The notes under the pieces: generated by a model
Database searches by the model: none
Seen by the model: the letters and a program-made list of their open reading frames with translations, nothing else
Told to the model about the DNA's origin: nothing
Source of the DNA: an uncultured Pelagibacteraceae bacterium
Lineage (GTDB): Bacteria > Pseudomonadota > Alphaproteobacteria > Pelagibacterales > Pelagibacteraceae
Length of the DNA stretch: 64,000 nt
NCBI GenBank assembly: GCA_902589395.1
Contig: CACIST010000001.1
Coordinates: forward strand, 124,001-188,000
Direction: 5' to 3'
Made by a program: the position numbers and the translations under genes
In this document: piece after piece, positions 27,273-35,625 of the stretch
Numbering within the stretch: position 1 is the first letter of the stretch
Layout of the letters: each line of letters begins with the position of its first letter

Positions 27273-27798
27273 GCTTAAAAAACGAAATACCAGCAACGCC
27301 AGCTGATTTTGTAAGATTAATTAATCCAATATTATCTTTTGATATACCTCCAAGAGCTATAATTTTTTTGTAAGAAAGTTTTGATAGTAAATTAAATTTA
27401 TTTATTCCTAAAAAGTTGTTATTTTTTTTAAAAACTGACGATAAAAAAATTTTATTAACATTTTGTTTTTCCTTAATCCTGATTTCTTTTAAGTTATGTG
27501 CTGATCCTAGTAATATAAAATTTTTTTTAAATCTAAAACTAAGGTGAGAAAAATTTTTGTTGAAAGAAGGGAGATATGCACCATCCAGGTTTAATTTAAT
27601 TGATAATTTTATATTATTAGACAGAAGAAATTTCAGTTTCTTTTTTTTACAATAATTCTTTAAAAACAAAATTTCGTCGTTTTTATAATCTTTTTTATAA
27701 TTACGGTATATTATTGTTGTATTTAAGTCTTGTTTATCAATATTACTTTTTTTAAATTTTTCTATAAAGTAATATTTTTTAATAAATTTATAATGCAT
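27256..27798 (-). CDS. Thiamine-phosphate-synthase-like (ThiE/TenI) protein
   Basis: The C-terminal part has the ThiE/TenI barrel pattern: KIIALGGISKDNIGLI near residues 144-159 and SAGVAGISFF near 164-173, which normally bind the phosphate. The N-terminal half is Lys-rich and divergent, and I cannot find the QLR-type and Asp-rich metal residues of active thiamine-phosphate synthase, so it may be a TenI-like or degenerate member. I chose the ATG at 27798, which lies in an ATGCAT palindrome that also holds the yggS start. The last two codons and stop are in the porin terminator. SAR11 relatives are known thiamine-precursor auxotrophs, so activity cannot be assumed. Confidence 0.65.
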   Translation of the reverse strand: MHYKFIKKYYFIEKFKKSNIDKQDLNTTIIYRNYKKDYKNDEILFLKNYCKKKKLKFLLSNNIKLSIKLNLDGAYLPSFNKNFSHLSFRFKKNFILLGSAHNLKEIRIKEKQNVNKIFLSSVFKKNNNFLGINKFNLLSKLSYKKIIALGGISKDNIGLINLTKSAGVAGISFFKQKKGP

Positions 27799-28455
27799 AA
27801 AACTGTTCAAAACCTAATATCAATTCAAAATCTAATTAAATCAAAATTAGACGAATTAAATGTAAAAGAAAGAATACCAAAGATAATTGCAGTTTCAAAA
27901 ACATTTAAGATTGATCATATTTTACCGCTAATTGAGTATGGTCACTTAGATTATGGTGAAAATAAAGTTCAAGAAGCATTAGAAAAATGGACAGACATAA
28001 AAAATCAAAATAATAAGATTAATCTTCATTTAATAGGTAAATTGCAGACTAATAAAGTTAAATTTGCTGTTAAAATTTTTGATTATATCCATTCATTAGA
28101 TAATGAAAAATTGGCAAAAAAAATAGCAGATGAACAACAAAAACAAAATAAAAAACCAAAAATTTTTATTCAGATTAATCTTGGGGAAGAGGATCAAAAA
28201 TCAGGGATCTTAATAAATGATCTAATTGAATTCTATAATTACTCAAAAAAACTTAATTTAAATATTATTGGATTAATGTGCATACCTCCATTTAATGAGG
28301 ACTCGACAAAGTTTTTTCTTAAAATGAGTGAACTCAATGAAAAAATTAATCAAAAAGAGTTAAGTATGGGAATGTCGTCAGATTATCTAAAAGCAATCGA
28401 ACATAAATCTACATTCTTACGTATAGGTTCAAATATATTTGGACAGCGAGGCTAG
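27793..28455 (+). CDS. yggS: YggS family pyridoxal-phosphate homeostasis protein
   Basis: This is the alanine-racemase-like PLP-binding barrel protein that controls free PLP and amino-acid balance. Lys36 in IIAVSKTF is the PLP lysine; YGENKVQEA near 56-64, HLIGKLQTNK near 78-87 and GMSSDYLKAIE near 193-203 are the family blocks, and it ends RIGSNIFGQRG. The length of 220 residues is normal. The frame is open further upstream, but the conserved start and size favour the ATG at 27793. Its first codon overlaps the first codon of the divergent ThiE-like gene. It converges with the L,D-transpeptidase gene with a 4-base overlap. Confidence 0.93.
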   Translation: MHKTVQNLISIQNLIKSKLDELNVKERIPKIIAVSKTFKIDHILPLIEYGHLDYGENKVQEALEKWTDIKNQNNKINLHLIGKLQTNKVKFAVKIFDYIHSLDNEKLAKKIADEQQKQNKKPKIFIQINLGEEDQKSGILINDLIEFYNYSKKLNLNIIGLMCIPPFNEDSTKFFLKMSELNEKINQKELSMGMSSDYLKAIEHKSTFLRIGSNIFGQRG

Positions 28456-28946
28456 GTTATTTTAATTTTTGTTTTTCTATTAATTAGTTTTGACAATATT
28501 AAAAAATCTTTTTTTTTAAGAGCTATACATCCAGCTGTAGGCCTATAATTCTTTGTTAAATGAAGAAAAATTGCACTTCCTTTTCCTATTTTAGTTTTCT
28601 TATTATTATAGTTAATCACTATCATTAAATCATATTTGTGATCTTTCCTATAGAGTTTTTCATGTCTTACCTTCTGACTGACGTTTATTAATTTATTATA
28701 TTTCTTTTTACTTTTAATATCATCACACCAACCCATCACCTTTCTTATTTTTATACATCTTAGCTTAGTTAAAGGTTTTAAATTTCTATCAGGTCTATAA
28801 TATAGGTTTCCTAATGAAAATGTGCCAATTGGGGTTTTCTTATCTCCCTCAATCTTTTTTTTACTTAATCCTTTTTTCCCAATGGTACATTTAAAGTAAA
28901 AGTCATCATATTTAAGAGTTACTTTATTTTTCAAAATAATTGTCAT
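28452..28946 (-). CDS. L,D-transpeptidase (YkuD domain) protein
   Basis: The catalytic motif of the YkuD fold is visible: His129 in AIFLHLTKN and the nucleophile Cys140 in RPTAGCIAL. DKKTPIGTFSLG at residues 35-46 is the other hallmark. Such enzymes form 3-3 peptidoglycan cross-links or attach proteins to peptidoglycan. It has no signal peptide in the 164 residues, which is unusual for a periplasmic enzyme; some short alphaproteobacterial members of this family share this. It is divergent from the winged-helix gene with a 13 bp gap. Confidence 0.87.
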   Translation of the reverse strand: MTIILKNKVTLKYDDFYFKCTIGKKGLSKKKIEGDKKTPIGTFSLGNLYYRPDRNLKPLTKLRCIKIRKVMGWCDDIKSKKKYNKLINVSQKVRHEKLYRKDHKYDLMIVINYNNKKTKIGKGSAIFLHLTKNYRPTAGCIALKKKDFLILSKLINRKTKIKIT

Positions 28947-28959
28947 ATCTTAATAATAT

Positions 28960-29529
28960 ATGAAAAACCAAAATTTAGTAATTTATGATTTTAATATAAT
29001 TTATGACTTATTAAAAGAGATAGAGGACTTTTTTAACTTTAACTTAATTAAAATTGAAAAATCTAAACTCGATGATCAAAAGATTAAAAATCAAGAAAAT
29101 TATTTGATTATTTCAAAAAAAGAAATAGCTGGTTTTGATAACCAAATCATAATTAATCAATTTCCATTAGAAATTACAAAGTTAATAGAAAATATAAACA
29201 TTAAATTTTTAAAAAAAATATATAATCAGCAATCAGAAATAAATTTAGGAAGTTATAAATTAAATTTAAATTCTAGAAAAATATTTAATGAAAATAATTC
29301 ACTAGATTTAACTGAAAGAGAGGCAAATATTATTGTTTTTATTAACAAATCAAAAAAACCTGTAAAAATTTCTCAACTTCAGATTCAAGTGTGGGGTCAT
29401 AATTCAAAATTAGAAACTCACACTGTAGAAACACATATATATAGATTAAGAACAAAAATTAGTAAAAATTTTAAAGATAACAATTTTATAATAAGTACTA
29501 AGGAGGGATACTCGATCTTAAAAAAGTGA
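28960..29529 (+). CDS. OmpR/PhoB-type winged-helix DNA-binding protein with degenerate N-terminal domain
   Basis: Residues about 95-187 form a Trans_reg_C winged helix: LDLTEREANIIVFI near 115-128, the recognition helix HTVETHIYRLRTKI near 154-167 and the wing FIISTKEGYSIL near 177-187. The N-terminal 90 residues are in the place of a receiver domain but lack the acidic pocket and a phosphoacceptor Asp in context, so phosphorylation control is unlikely. No histidine kinase gene is adjacent. It overlaps the following TPR-methyltransferase gene by 4 bp (GTGA), so the two are probably functionally tied. Target genes unknown. Confidence 0.82.
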   Translation: MKNQNLVIYDFNIIYDLLKEIEDFFNFNLIKIEKSKLDDQKIKNQENYLIISKKEIAGFDNQIIINQFPLEITKLIENINIKFLKKIYNQQSEINLGSYKLNLNSRKIFNENNSLDLTEREANIIVFINKSKKPVKISQLQIQVWGHNSKLETHTVETHIYRLRTKISKNFKDNNFIISTKEGYSILKK

Positions 29530-31613
29530 AACTATCTTTAATTGATAATACAATTTCTAATGCATTTAAAAATCATAAGAATAAAAAGTTTGTAGAAGCA
29601 GAAAAACTTTATGAGGAAGTTTTAAAAATAGATCCAAATCATATTATTTGTCTTAATCATTTTGGGGTTATGTTGGCGCAGACCAATAGGACACAAAGAG
29701 CTGAACAACTATTTTTGAAAGCAAATAAGATTCAGCCAAATAATCCATTTGTTAATAATAATTTAGGTAACATTTATTATGAAAGTGGTAATTATAATAA
29801 AGCGATACCATGTTATGAATCTGCAATTTCATCTAAATCAGATTTCATTGATCCAAATTTGAATCTTGGAATTATATATATAAATCAAGGGAAATTAGAG
29901 AAAGCTTTAGGCCATTTAAAAAGAGTAATTCAAATTCAACCAAACAATATTAAGTCTCACGCTATCGTTGCAAACATATATAAAAAACAAAAAAATTTTA
30001 AAGGTGCTTTAGACAGTTACCAAAATATTTTTGAAATTGATCCTGAAAATTTATGGGCTAATACTGGTGTTGTAGATCTTTTCAATACATTGCTTATTAA
30101 AAATCTAACCAAAAATAATAGTAATGAACTAATAGAAATCTTTACATTTTTATATAAAAAAAATTCTATTAATCACAATCTTTTGTTTAATAATGTTAAA
30201 AAAGTACTTATTTTTGACGAAGATTATATAAAAATTGAAAATCTCTTAAAAGATAAGTCATTATTCCTAAGTGAATATCTTATAATCTCAGTCTTAAAAA
30301 AAGAGCTTTTTCATTTGGTTTTACAAAAATCGTTAATAAGAGATAAATTTTTAGAAAAATTCTTATACATTGTTAGAAAAGAATTCCTATTCTTAATTAA
30401 AAAAAATGAATCTAATTTCATAAAGGAACATATAAATTTTATTTTATCGCTTGCAGCACAATCTTTTTTAAATGAATATATATTTTTTCAATCCGAAGAA
30501 GAAATAAGTTTTGTTGAAGCTTTAAAGAATAAAATTGAAAAAAACAAAAATATTGACGAGTCTGAAATTGCAATTCTTGCTTGTTACCTTCCTCTTAATC
30601 AGTCTGAAATTTTAATTAAAAGACTGTCTAATTATACATCATCTAATGATTTATTTAATGATATTTTAAAAATACAAATAAGAGATATTTTAGAAGAACA
30701 AAAATTAAAAAAAACGATTAATTCAATCGAGATAACTGACCAGGTATCAAAAAAAGTTAGAGATCAGTATGAAGAAAATCCATATCCAAGATGGAAAGCT
30801 ATAAATAAAATTTCTCCAACCAATTTTTTTACTGATTTAAATAATGATATTAGACCCAATCAAATTTTTTTAAATCAAAAGCCAACTAAGAATAATATAC
30901 TTGTTGCTGGATGTGGGACTGGTCAACAATTAGCTACACATATTTTCTATAATGATTCTAATATCTTGGCAGTAGATCTTAGTTTGTCAAGTTTGGCTTT
31001 CGCAAAACGAAAAATGAACGAATTAAATAGTAAAAATGTTGAATTTCTTCACTCAGATATTTTAAATTTAAAAAAAATAAAAAAAAAATTTAATGTAATT
31101 GAATGTATTGGAGTACTACACCACTTAGATGATCCTGAGTTTGGTCTTACTATATTACTAGATCTTTTAGAACCACAAGGCTATTTAAAACTTGGTTTGT
31201 ATAGTGAACTAGCACGAAAGCATATTATTGAAACAAGAGATTTTATAAAGAAGTATAATTTTCAAAGCTCTATAAATGATATTAGAAATTGCAGAGAACT
31301 TATAAAGAATAAAACTGATAGTAATTTTTTAGCAAAACTTACAAATAATTATGATTTTAACACGAGTTCAAGTTTCAGAGATCTAATCTTACATGTCAAA
31401 GAACATCGTTTTACATTACCTAAAATTTCAAAACTTTTACAAAAGTATAATCTACAGTTTTTAGGTTTCACTAATGCATCAATTAAAAAAGATTACTCAA
31501 TATTGTACAAAGATGATAAAAAGCAAATTTCGCTTAAAAATTGGCATGAATTTGAGACAAAGTACCCAGACATATTCCAAGGTATGTATCAGTTTTGGGT
31601 TAAAAAGGGTTAA
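29526..31613 (+). CDS. TPR-repeat protein with C-terminal SAM-dependent methyltransferase domain
   Basis: The N-terminal 200 residues are tetratricopeptide repeats (for example FVEAEKLYEEVLKIDPNH near 18-35 and similar 34-residue units). A helical middle follows, then DQYEENPYPRW near 414-424, a block I associate with this TPR-methyltransferase class, and the SAM site NILVAGCGTGQQ near 457-468, acidic AVDLS near 480 and a IGVLHHLDDP segment near 530. It should methylate a small molecule or protein bound through the repeats; the substrate is unknown. The start is a GTG at 29526 overlapping the winged-helix stop. It is followed after 2 bases by the arfA-like gene. Confidence 0.85.
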   Translation: MKLSLIDNTISNAFKNHKNKKFVEAEKLYEEVLKIDPNHIICLNHFGVMLAQTNRTQRAEQLFLKANKIQPNNPFVNNNLGNIYYESGNYNKAIPCYESAISSKSDFIDPNLNLGIIYINQGKLEKALGHLKRVIQIQPNNIKSHAIVANIYKKQKNFKGALDSYQNIFEIDPENLWANTGVVDLFNTLLIKNLTKNNSNELIEIFTFLYKKNSINHNLLFNNVKKVLIFDEDYIKIENLLKDKSLFLSEYLIISVLKKELFHLVLQKSLIRDKFLEKFLYIVRKEFLFLIKKNESNFIKEHINFILSLAAQSFLNEYIFFQSEEEISFVEALKNKIEKNKNIDESEIAILACYLPLNQSEILIKRLSNYTSSNDLFNDILKIQIRDILEEQKLKKTINSIEITDQVSKKVRDQYEENPYPRWKAINKISPTNFFTDLNNDIRPNQIFLNQKPTKNNILVAGCGTGQQLATHIFYNDSNILAVDLSLSSLAFAKRKMNELNSKNVEFLHSDILNLKKIKKKFNVIECIGVLHHLDDPEFGLTILLDLLEPQGYLKLGLYSELARKHIIETRDFIKKYNFQSSINDIRNCRELIKNKTDSNFLAKLTNNYDFNTSSSFRDLILHVKEHRFTLPKISKLLQKYNLQFLGFTNASIKKDYSILYKDDKKQISLKNWHEFETKYPDIFQGMYQFWVKKG

Positions 31614-31615
31614 AA

Positions 31616-31726
31616 ATGAGATCTAAAAAAAATTTTATTGCAAAAGATTTATATTCAAAAAAATATAAGCCCAGAATTGTAAAACCTAAAAAAGGCAAAG
31701 GTAGTTTTAAAAGGAAGAAAAAGTAA
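31616..31726 (+). CDS. arfA: ArfA-like alternative ribosome-rescue factor (36 residues)
   Basis: A 36-codon ORF, too short for usual ORF cut-offs, encodes a very basic peptide starting MRSKKNFIAKDLY and containing RIVKPKKGKGSFKRKKK at residues 20-36. This matches the core of ArfA (E. coli has R-x-R-V-E-K-N-KKGKGSY), whose basic tail enters the empty mRNA channel of stalled ribosomes and recruits RF2. It begins 2 bases after the TPR-methyltransferase stop and ends 3 bases before the end of the converging adenosine kinase gene. Unlike E. coli arfA, the frame stops right after the KGKGS region, and I see no hairpin for RNase III cutting. Family assignment is by motif recognition. Confidence 0.65.
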   Translation: MRSKKNFIAKDLYSKKYKPRIVKPKKGKGSFKRKKK

Positions 31727-31729
31727 TTT

Positions 31730-32659
31730 TTAAAGTCTAGCACCAATTTGTTGGATCACTCTAGAAGACATCTCAGTTCCTTTATCCAAACTATCTTTGA
31801 GGGACATCTTATTAACATGCCCATGTAGAAAGCCTGCAGCAAAAAGATCTCCAGCGCCTGTTAAATCTACAATTTTAAGCCCTTCTTTTATTCCGCATTC
31901 AACAACTTCATCTCCATCAATAGCAACAGCACCTTTTTCACCCCTAGTTATCACAATTATTTTGCTAAGAGACTTTGAAAAATTTATTACTTCATCGAAA
32001 GATTTTGCATCTATCAATGACATAATCTCTTGCTCATTTGCAAAAGTTATATCTAATTTATTTTTAACTAACTCTAAAAAATGAGGTTTGTGTCGATCAA
32101 CACAAAATTGGTCTGATAAAGACATTGCAACTTTGTTTGCACTTTGAATTGCTTTTTCAAAAGCTTTCTTAGGCTCACCTTCGTCCCAAAGATATCCTTC
32201 TAGAAGTATTATTTCACTCTGTTTAATAGCATCTGAGCTAACATCTTTTTCATTTATTTTTCCGGCAGTTCCCAAGAAAGTGCACATTGTTCTTTCAGAG
32301 TCTGGTGTAACTAAAATTAAACAAGTTCCAGTAGGCAACTCTTCTTTTTTCTTTGAATAAAAATATTTCACATTTTCTTGTTTTAGGCCATCTTCGTATT
32401 TACTTCCTAGATCATCGTCGTTAACTTTACCTATAAAACCAACATCATTTCCAAGTTGTGATAAACCAACAATTGAATTAGCAACAGAGCCACCAGATAC
32501 AGTTTTTTCTATTTTAAGATTAGATAATAATTCTTTGAACTCTTTATCATCGAAAATTAATTTCATGGTACTTTTAGTTAAGTTATTTTTAGCAATAAAA
32601 TCATCCTCTACCTTGCAAATTACATCTACAATTGCGTTTCCAATTCCTAATATTTTCAT
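31730..32659 (-). CDS. PfkB family carbohydrate/adenosine kinase
   Basis: The PfkB signature 2 is VDLTGAGDLFAAGFLHG starting at residue 264, with the catalytic Asp270 in GAGD, and GGSVANSIVGLSQLG near 56-70 is signature 1. The N-terminus GIGNAIVDVICKV and the segment VSLSDQFCVDRH type (near 184-195) resemble the bacterial adenosine kinases of alphaproteobacteria. It would phosphorylate adenosine or a related nucleoside or sugar with ATP; the substrate is by similarity only. Length 309 is a little short. It is 3 bp from nth upstream. Confidence 0.85.
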   Translation of the reverse strand: MKILGIGNAIVDVICKVEDDFIAKNNLTKSTMKLIFDDKEFKELLSNLKIEKTVSGGSVANSIVGLSQLGNDVGFIGKVNDDDLGSKYEDGLKQENVKYFYSKKKEELPTGTCLILVTPDSERTMCTFLGTAGKINEKDVSSDAIKQSEIILLEGYLWDEGEPKKAFEKAIQSANKVAMSLSDQFCVDRHKPHFLELVKNKLDITFANEQEIMSLIDAKSFDEVINFSKSLSKIIVITRGEKGAVAIDGDEVVECGIKEGLKIVDLTGAGDLFAAGFLHGHVNKMSLKDSLDKGTEMSSRVIQQIGARL

Positions 32660-32662
32660 TAT

Positions 32663-33316
32663 TTAAGCTTTCTTGGTTATAAGTGGTTTTTTTCTCTTAG
32701 GATAACAAGTAGTACAGATTTTACAAGATAAACCATAACACTCTCTTGCTTTGCAGTATTCTCTCCCGTAGTAAATTATTTGAAGATGAAGCTTATTCCA
32801 GTTTTTTTTAGGGAAAAGTCTTTTAAGATCTTCTTCTGTTTGAACGACATTCTTGCCATTAGTAAGACCCCATCTTTGTGCAAGCCTATGAATATGTGTA
32901 TCTACTGGGAAAGCAGCATATCCAAATCCTTGAGACATGACGACACTAGCCGTTTTGTGACCAACCCCAGGCAATTCTTCCAATTCTTCAAAAGTTTTTG
33001 GAACTTTACCATTATATTTTTCAACTAGAGTTTTTGATAAATTATAAACACTCTTTGCTTTAATTCTAAAGATACCAATACTTTTAATTAATTTCTCAAT
33101 TTTTTTTTTTCCAAGTTTCACAAAATGTTCAGGTTTGTTGTATTTTGGATATATATTCTTTGTTACATTATTAACATTTACATCTGTACATTGAGCTGAA
33201 AGGAGAACTGAAACTAATAATGTAAAAATATTCCTATGTTTAAGAGGAATTGGTGTTTTTGGGTATATTTTATTTAAAGTTTTAAGAACAATTTTTGCCC
33301 TTTGCTCCTTGTTCAT
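32663..33316 (-). CDS. nth: Endonuclease III (DNA glycosylase/AP lyase)
   Basis: Nth removes oxidised pyrimidines and cleaves the AP site. The helix-hairpin-helix ELPGVGHKTA has catalytic Lys121 and the downstream Asp139 lies in PVDTHIHRL. An iron-sulfur loop is present at the C-terminus, but the cysteines fall at 188, 193, 198, 201 and 204, not in the C-x6-C-x2-C-x5-C spacing of E. coli Nth. The length of 217 is normal. It overlaps dapB by 4 bp and is followed by the adenosine kinase gene after 3 bases. Confidence 0.94.
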   Translation of the reverse strand: MNKEQRAKIVLKTLNKIYPKTPIPLKHRNIFTLLVSVLLSAQCTDVNVNNVTKNIYPKYNKPEHFVKLGKKKIEKLIKSIGIFRIKAKSVYNLSKTLVEKYNGKVPKTFEELEELPGVGHKTASVVMSQGFGYAAFPVDTHIHRLAQRWGLTNGKNVVQTEEDLKRLFPKKNWNKLHLQIIYYGREYCKARECYGLSCKICTTCYPKRKKPLITKKA

Positions 33317-34089
33317 TTAAAGTTTAAAACATCACGCATCGAATATAAACCAGGCTTCTTATTCATTAACCATTTACCAGCGGTTAGAGCTCCTTCACTG
33401 TACAAAGCTCTATCAAATGCTTCATGGTTTAGGGTTATGATTTCTTTTCCACTTGAAAATTTAACTTCGTGTTCACCAACAGTTTTACCTTTTCGTATTG
33501 AGTTAAAATTAATTTTTTTCCCATACGGAAAAGTTTTTTTATTCAAATATTTTTTTCCAAGTAGATTATAAAAATTTTTATTTTTACCAACAGCAATTCC
33601 CTTACCTAACATTAATGCGGTTCCTGAAGGATGGTCTATCTTATGTTTATGGTGAACTTCATATACTTTACTTAAAAAATTATTTCCTAGTGATTTTGAT
33701 GTAATTTCAGTTAAATACATTAATAAATTAATACCCAAACTCATATTTCCAGCCTTTAAAATTGGTATTTTTTTTGAAAATTTTTTAATAAGGCTCTCTT
33801 CTTTTTTGTTAAATCCAGTTGTACCAATAACAACCCTTTTTTTAAGTTTAGAAGCTATTTTAAGAATTTCAAAAGTACATTTAGGAACAGTAAAATCAAT
33901 TATTAAATCAACATTTTTAAGTGATTTTTCATCATTCAAACTGAGTTTAATACCAGCAATTTTTTTGTTTATTAATTTATTCTCTGTTACAGTAGTAAGT
34001 TTAAAATTCTTATCAGTTTTAGAGGATTTAATTAACTGTTGGCCCATTCGTCCCATGCAGCCAGTTATCGCTAAATTTACTTTGCTCAT
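33313..34089 (-). CDS. dapB: 4-hydroxy-tetrahydrodipicolinate reductase
   Basis: DapB makes tetrahydrodipicolinate with NAD(P)H in lysine and diaminopimelate synthesis. The nucleotide loop GCMGRMG is at residues 10-16, IGTTGF is at 88-93, and the catalytic HHKHKIDHPSGTA is at 146-158, with His147 or neighbouring His as acid and Lys150. GEHEV near 208-212 is also conserved. The length of 258 is normal. It heads the minus cluster dapB-nth-adenosine kinase and is divergent from the CRTAC1 gene over 41 bp. Confidence 0.96.
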   Translation of the reverse strand: MSKVNLAITGCMGRMGQQLIKSSKTDKNFKLTTVTENKLINKKIAGIKLSLNDEKSLKNVDLIIDFTVPKCTFEILKIASKLKKRVVIGTTGFNKKEESLIKKFSKKIPILKAGNMSLGINLLMYLTEITSKSLGNNFLSKVYEVHHKHKIDHPSGTALMLGKGIAVGKNKNFYNLLGKKYLNKKTFPYGKKINFNSIRKGKTVGEHEVKFSSGKEIITLNHEAFDRALYSEGALTAGKWLMNKKPGLYSMRDVLNFK

Positions 34090-34130
34090 TAAATTATTTT
34101 AATATATTTTTTTAATAATATACAACAATT

Positions 34131-35570
34131 ATGGTTATTAAATACCTATTAAAATTCTTTTTAGTTTTATTTTTTCTTGTGTCTATCAATCAATCTAAAG
34201 CTGACTTCTTTAAAGATATTACATCTTTGATTGATAATAATGATTTTAGACTAAGTTATGGTGTAGCTGTTACAGATGTAAACCAAGACAATAGATACGA
34301 ATTTGTAGTTACTGGATTTGGGTTTTCAAACTTAGCCCTATCTTTCCAAAACGGAAAAATAGTAAATATTAATAAAAATGAAATCTTTGATGACTCTAAA
34401 AGAAAAACAATTGGGGTAGCCGCTTGTGATATAGACCAAGATGGATTTGAAGAAATTTATTTTTTAAATACTGATACTTATAGTGGAGAAAAAAAATACT
34501 CAGATAGGTTGATAGACACTACTAGTAAAGGATCTATAGATTTATTCGAGAAAGATATTAATCAAAAAAACTTAAACTTAACTGCTGGCAGGTCAGTCGT
34601 CTGTGTTGACAGAAATGGTAATGGAAAATACGGTATATATGTTGCCAATTATGGAGGCCCAACTCGATTTTACGAACTAACTACGGGGCAAATATTAGAC
34701 TTAGCTGAGCAGCTGAAGATAGATAAGATAACTGGTGGTAGAGCAGTAGTATCAGGAAATATTTTGTCAGGAAAAACTGACATATTTGCTGCAAACGAAA
34801 GAGGTAAAAATTTTTTATATTATAATTCTGATGGCTTCTTCCAGGATATAGCAGAAGATTATAGAGTTGATGATGAATACGAAAATGGAAGAGGCACAAC
34901 CTTAACAGATATACTTTATAGAGGTAGATTAGATATAGTTACATCTAATTGGAACGGTTATCACAGAGCTTTTGTGTTAGAAGACAAGAAATTTAAAGAT
35001 ATAGCAGCTCCAACCTATAATATTCCTACTAGAATTAGAACAGTGATATCAGCAGACTTTGATAATGATGGTTATGATGAGATATTCATGAATAATATTG
35101 GAGAGCCAAATAAATTATTTAAAATAAAAGAAAACGGTTTTTTTGAAGAGATAAAAATTCAAAAAGCATATGAGGCTAATGGTTTAGGAACAGGAGCAGC
35201 GGTTGCGGATATAGATGAAGATGGGATTTTAGAGTTATTAATTTCTCATGGAGAATCTGGCATGCAACCCCTGACGATGTATAAAGCAGATATTAAGAAA
35301 GAATTCAATTATATTAGAATTAAACCCTTAAATATGTTTGGTGCGCCCGCAAGAGGAGCAACAGTTATATTAAATTCAAATCTAAGAAATCATGCTAAAA
35401 CAATCGATGCAGGTTCTGGGTATTTATGCCAGATGGAACCTGTAGCTCACTATGGCATTAGACAGGGTGAGAAAAATATTTCTATTAAAGTTATTTGGAC
35501 AGATGGATCATCGCAATCATTTAAAGTAAAAGAACTTAACAAAATAATAGAAATAAACCAAAAAAAATAG
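34131..35570 (+). CDS. Secreted CRTAC1-like protein with FG-GAP repeats and ASPIC/UnbV domain
   Basis: A signal peptide spans residues 1-24. The body contains at least five calcium-binding-like FG-GAP/VCBS units with Asp-rich loops such as DVNQDNRYEF, DIDQDGFEEIYF, DFDNDGYDEIF and DIDEDGILELL, suggesting a beta-propeller. The C-terminal 80 residues match ASPIC/UnbV: GAPARGATVIL, AGSGYLCQMEP and HYGIRQGE. Such proteins are extracytoplasmic and of unsettled function, with adhesion or ligand binding proposed. It precedes a secreted Cys-rich protein in the same direction with a 55 bp gap. Length 479 is normal for this class. Confidence 0.85.
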   Translation: MVIKYLLKFFLVLFFLVSINQSKADFFKDITSLIDNNDFRLSYGVAVTDVNQDNRYEFVVTGFGFSNLALSFQNGKIVNINKNEIFDDSKRKTIGVAACDIDQDGFEEIYFLNTDTYSGEKKYSDRLIDTTSKGSIDLFEKDINQKNLNLTAGRSVVCVDRNGNGKYGIYVANYGGPTRFYELTTGQILDLAEQLKIDKITGGRAVVSGNILSGKTDIFAANERGKNFLYYNSDGFFQDIAEDYRVDDEYENGRGTTLTDILYRGRLDIVTSNWNGYHRAFVLEDKKFKDIAAPTYNIPTRIRTVISADFDNDGYDEIFMNNIGEPNKLFKIKENGFFEEIKIQKAYEANGLGTGAAVADIDEDGILELLISHGESGMQPLTMYKADIKKEFNYIRIKPLNMFGAPARGATVILNSNLRNHAKTIDAGSGYLCQMEPVAHYGIRQGEKNISIKVIWTDGSSQSFKVKELNKIIEINQKK

Positions 35571-35625
35571 GACAATAATACTCAATTCAATTAGTAAATA
35601 AATTAAAGTACTCTATGCAAACTTT

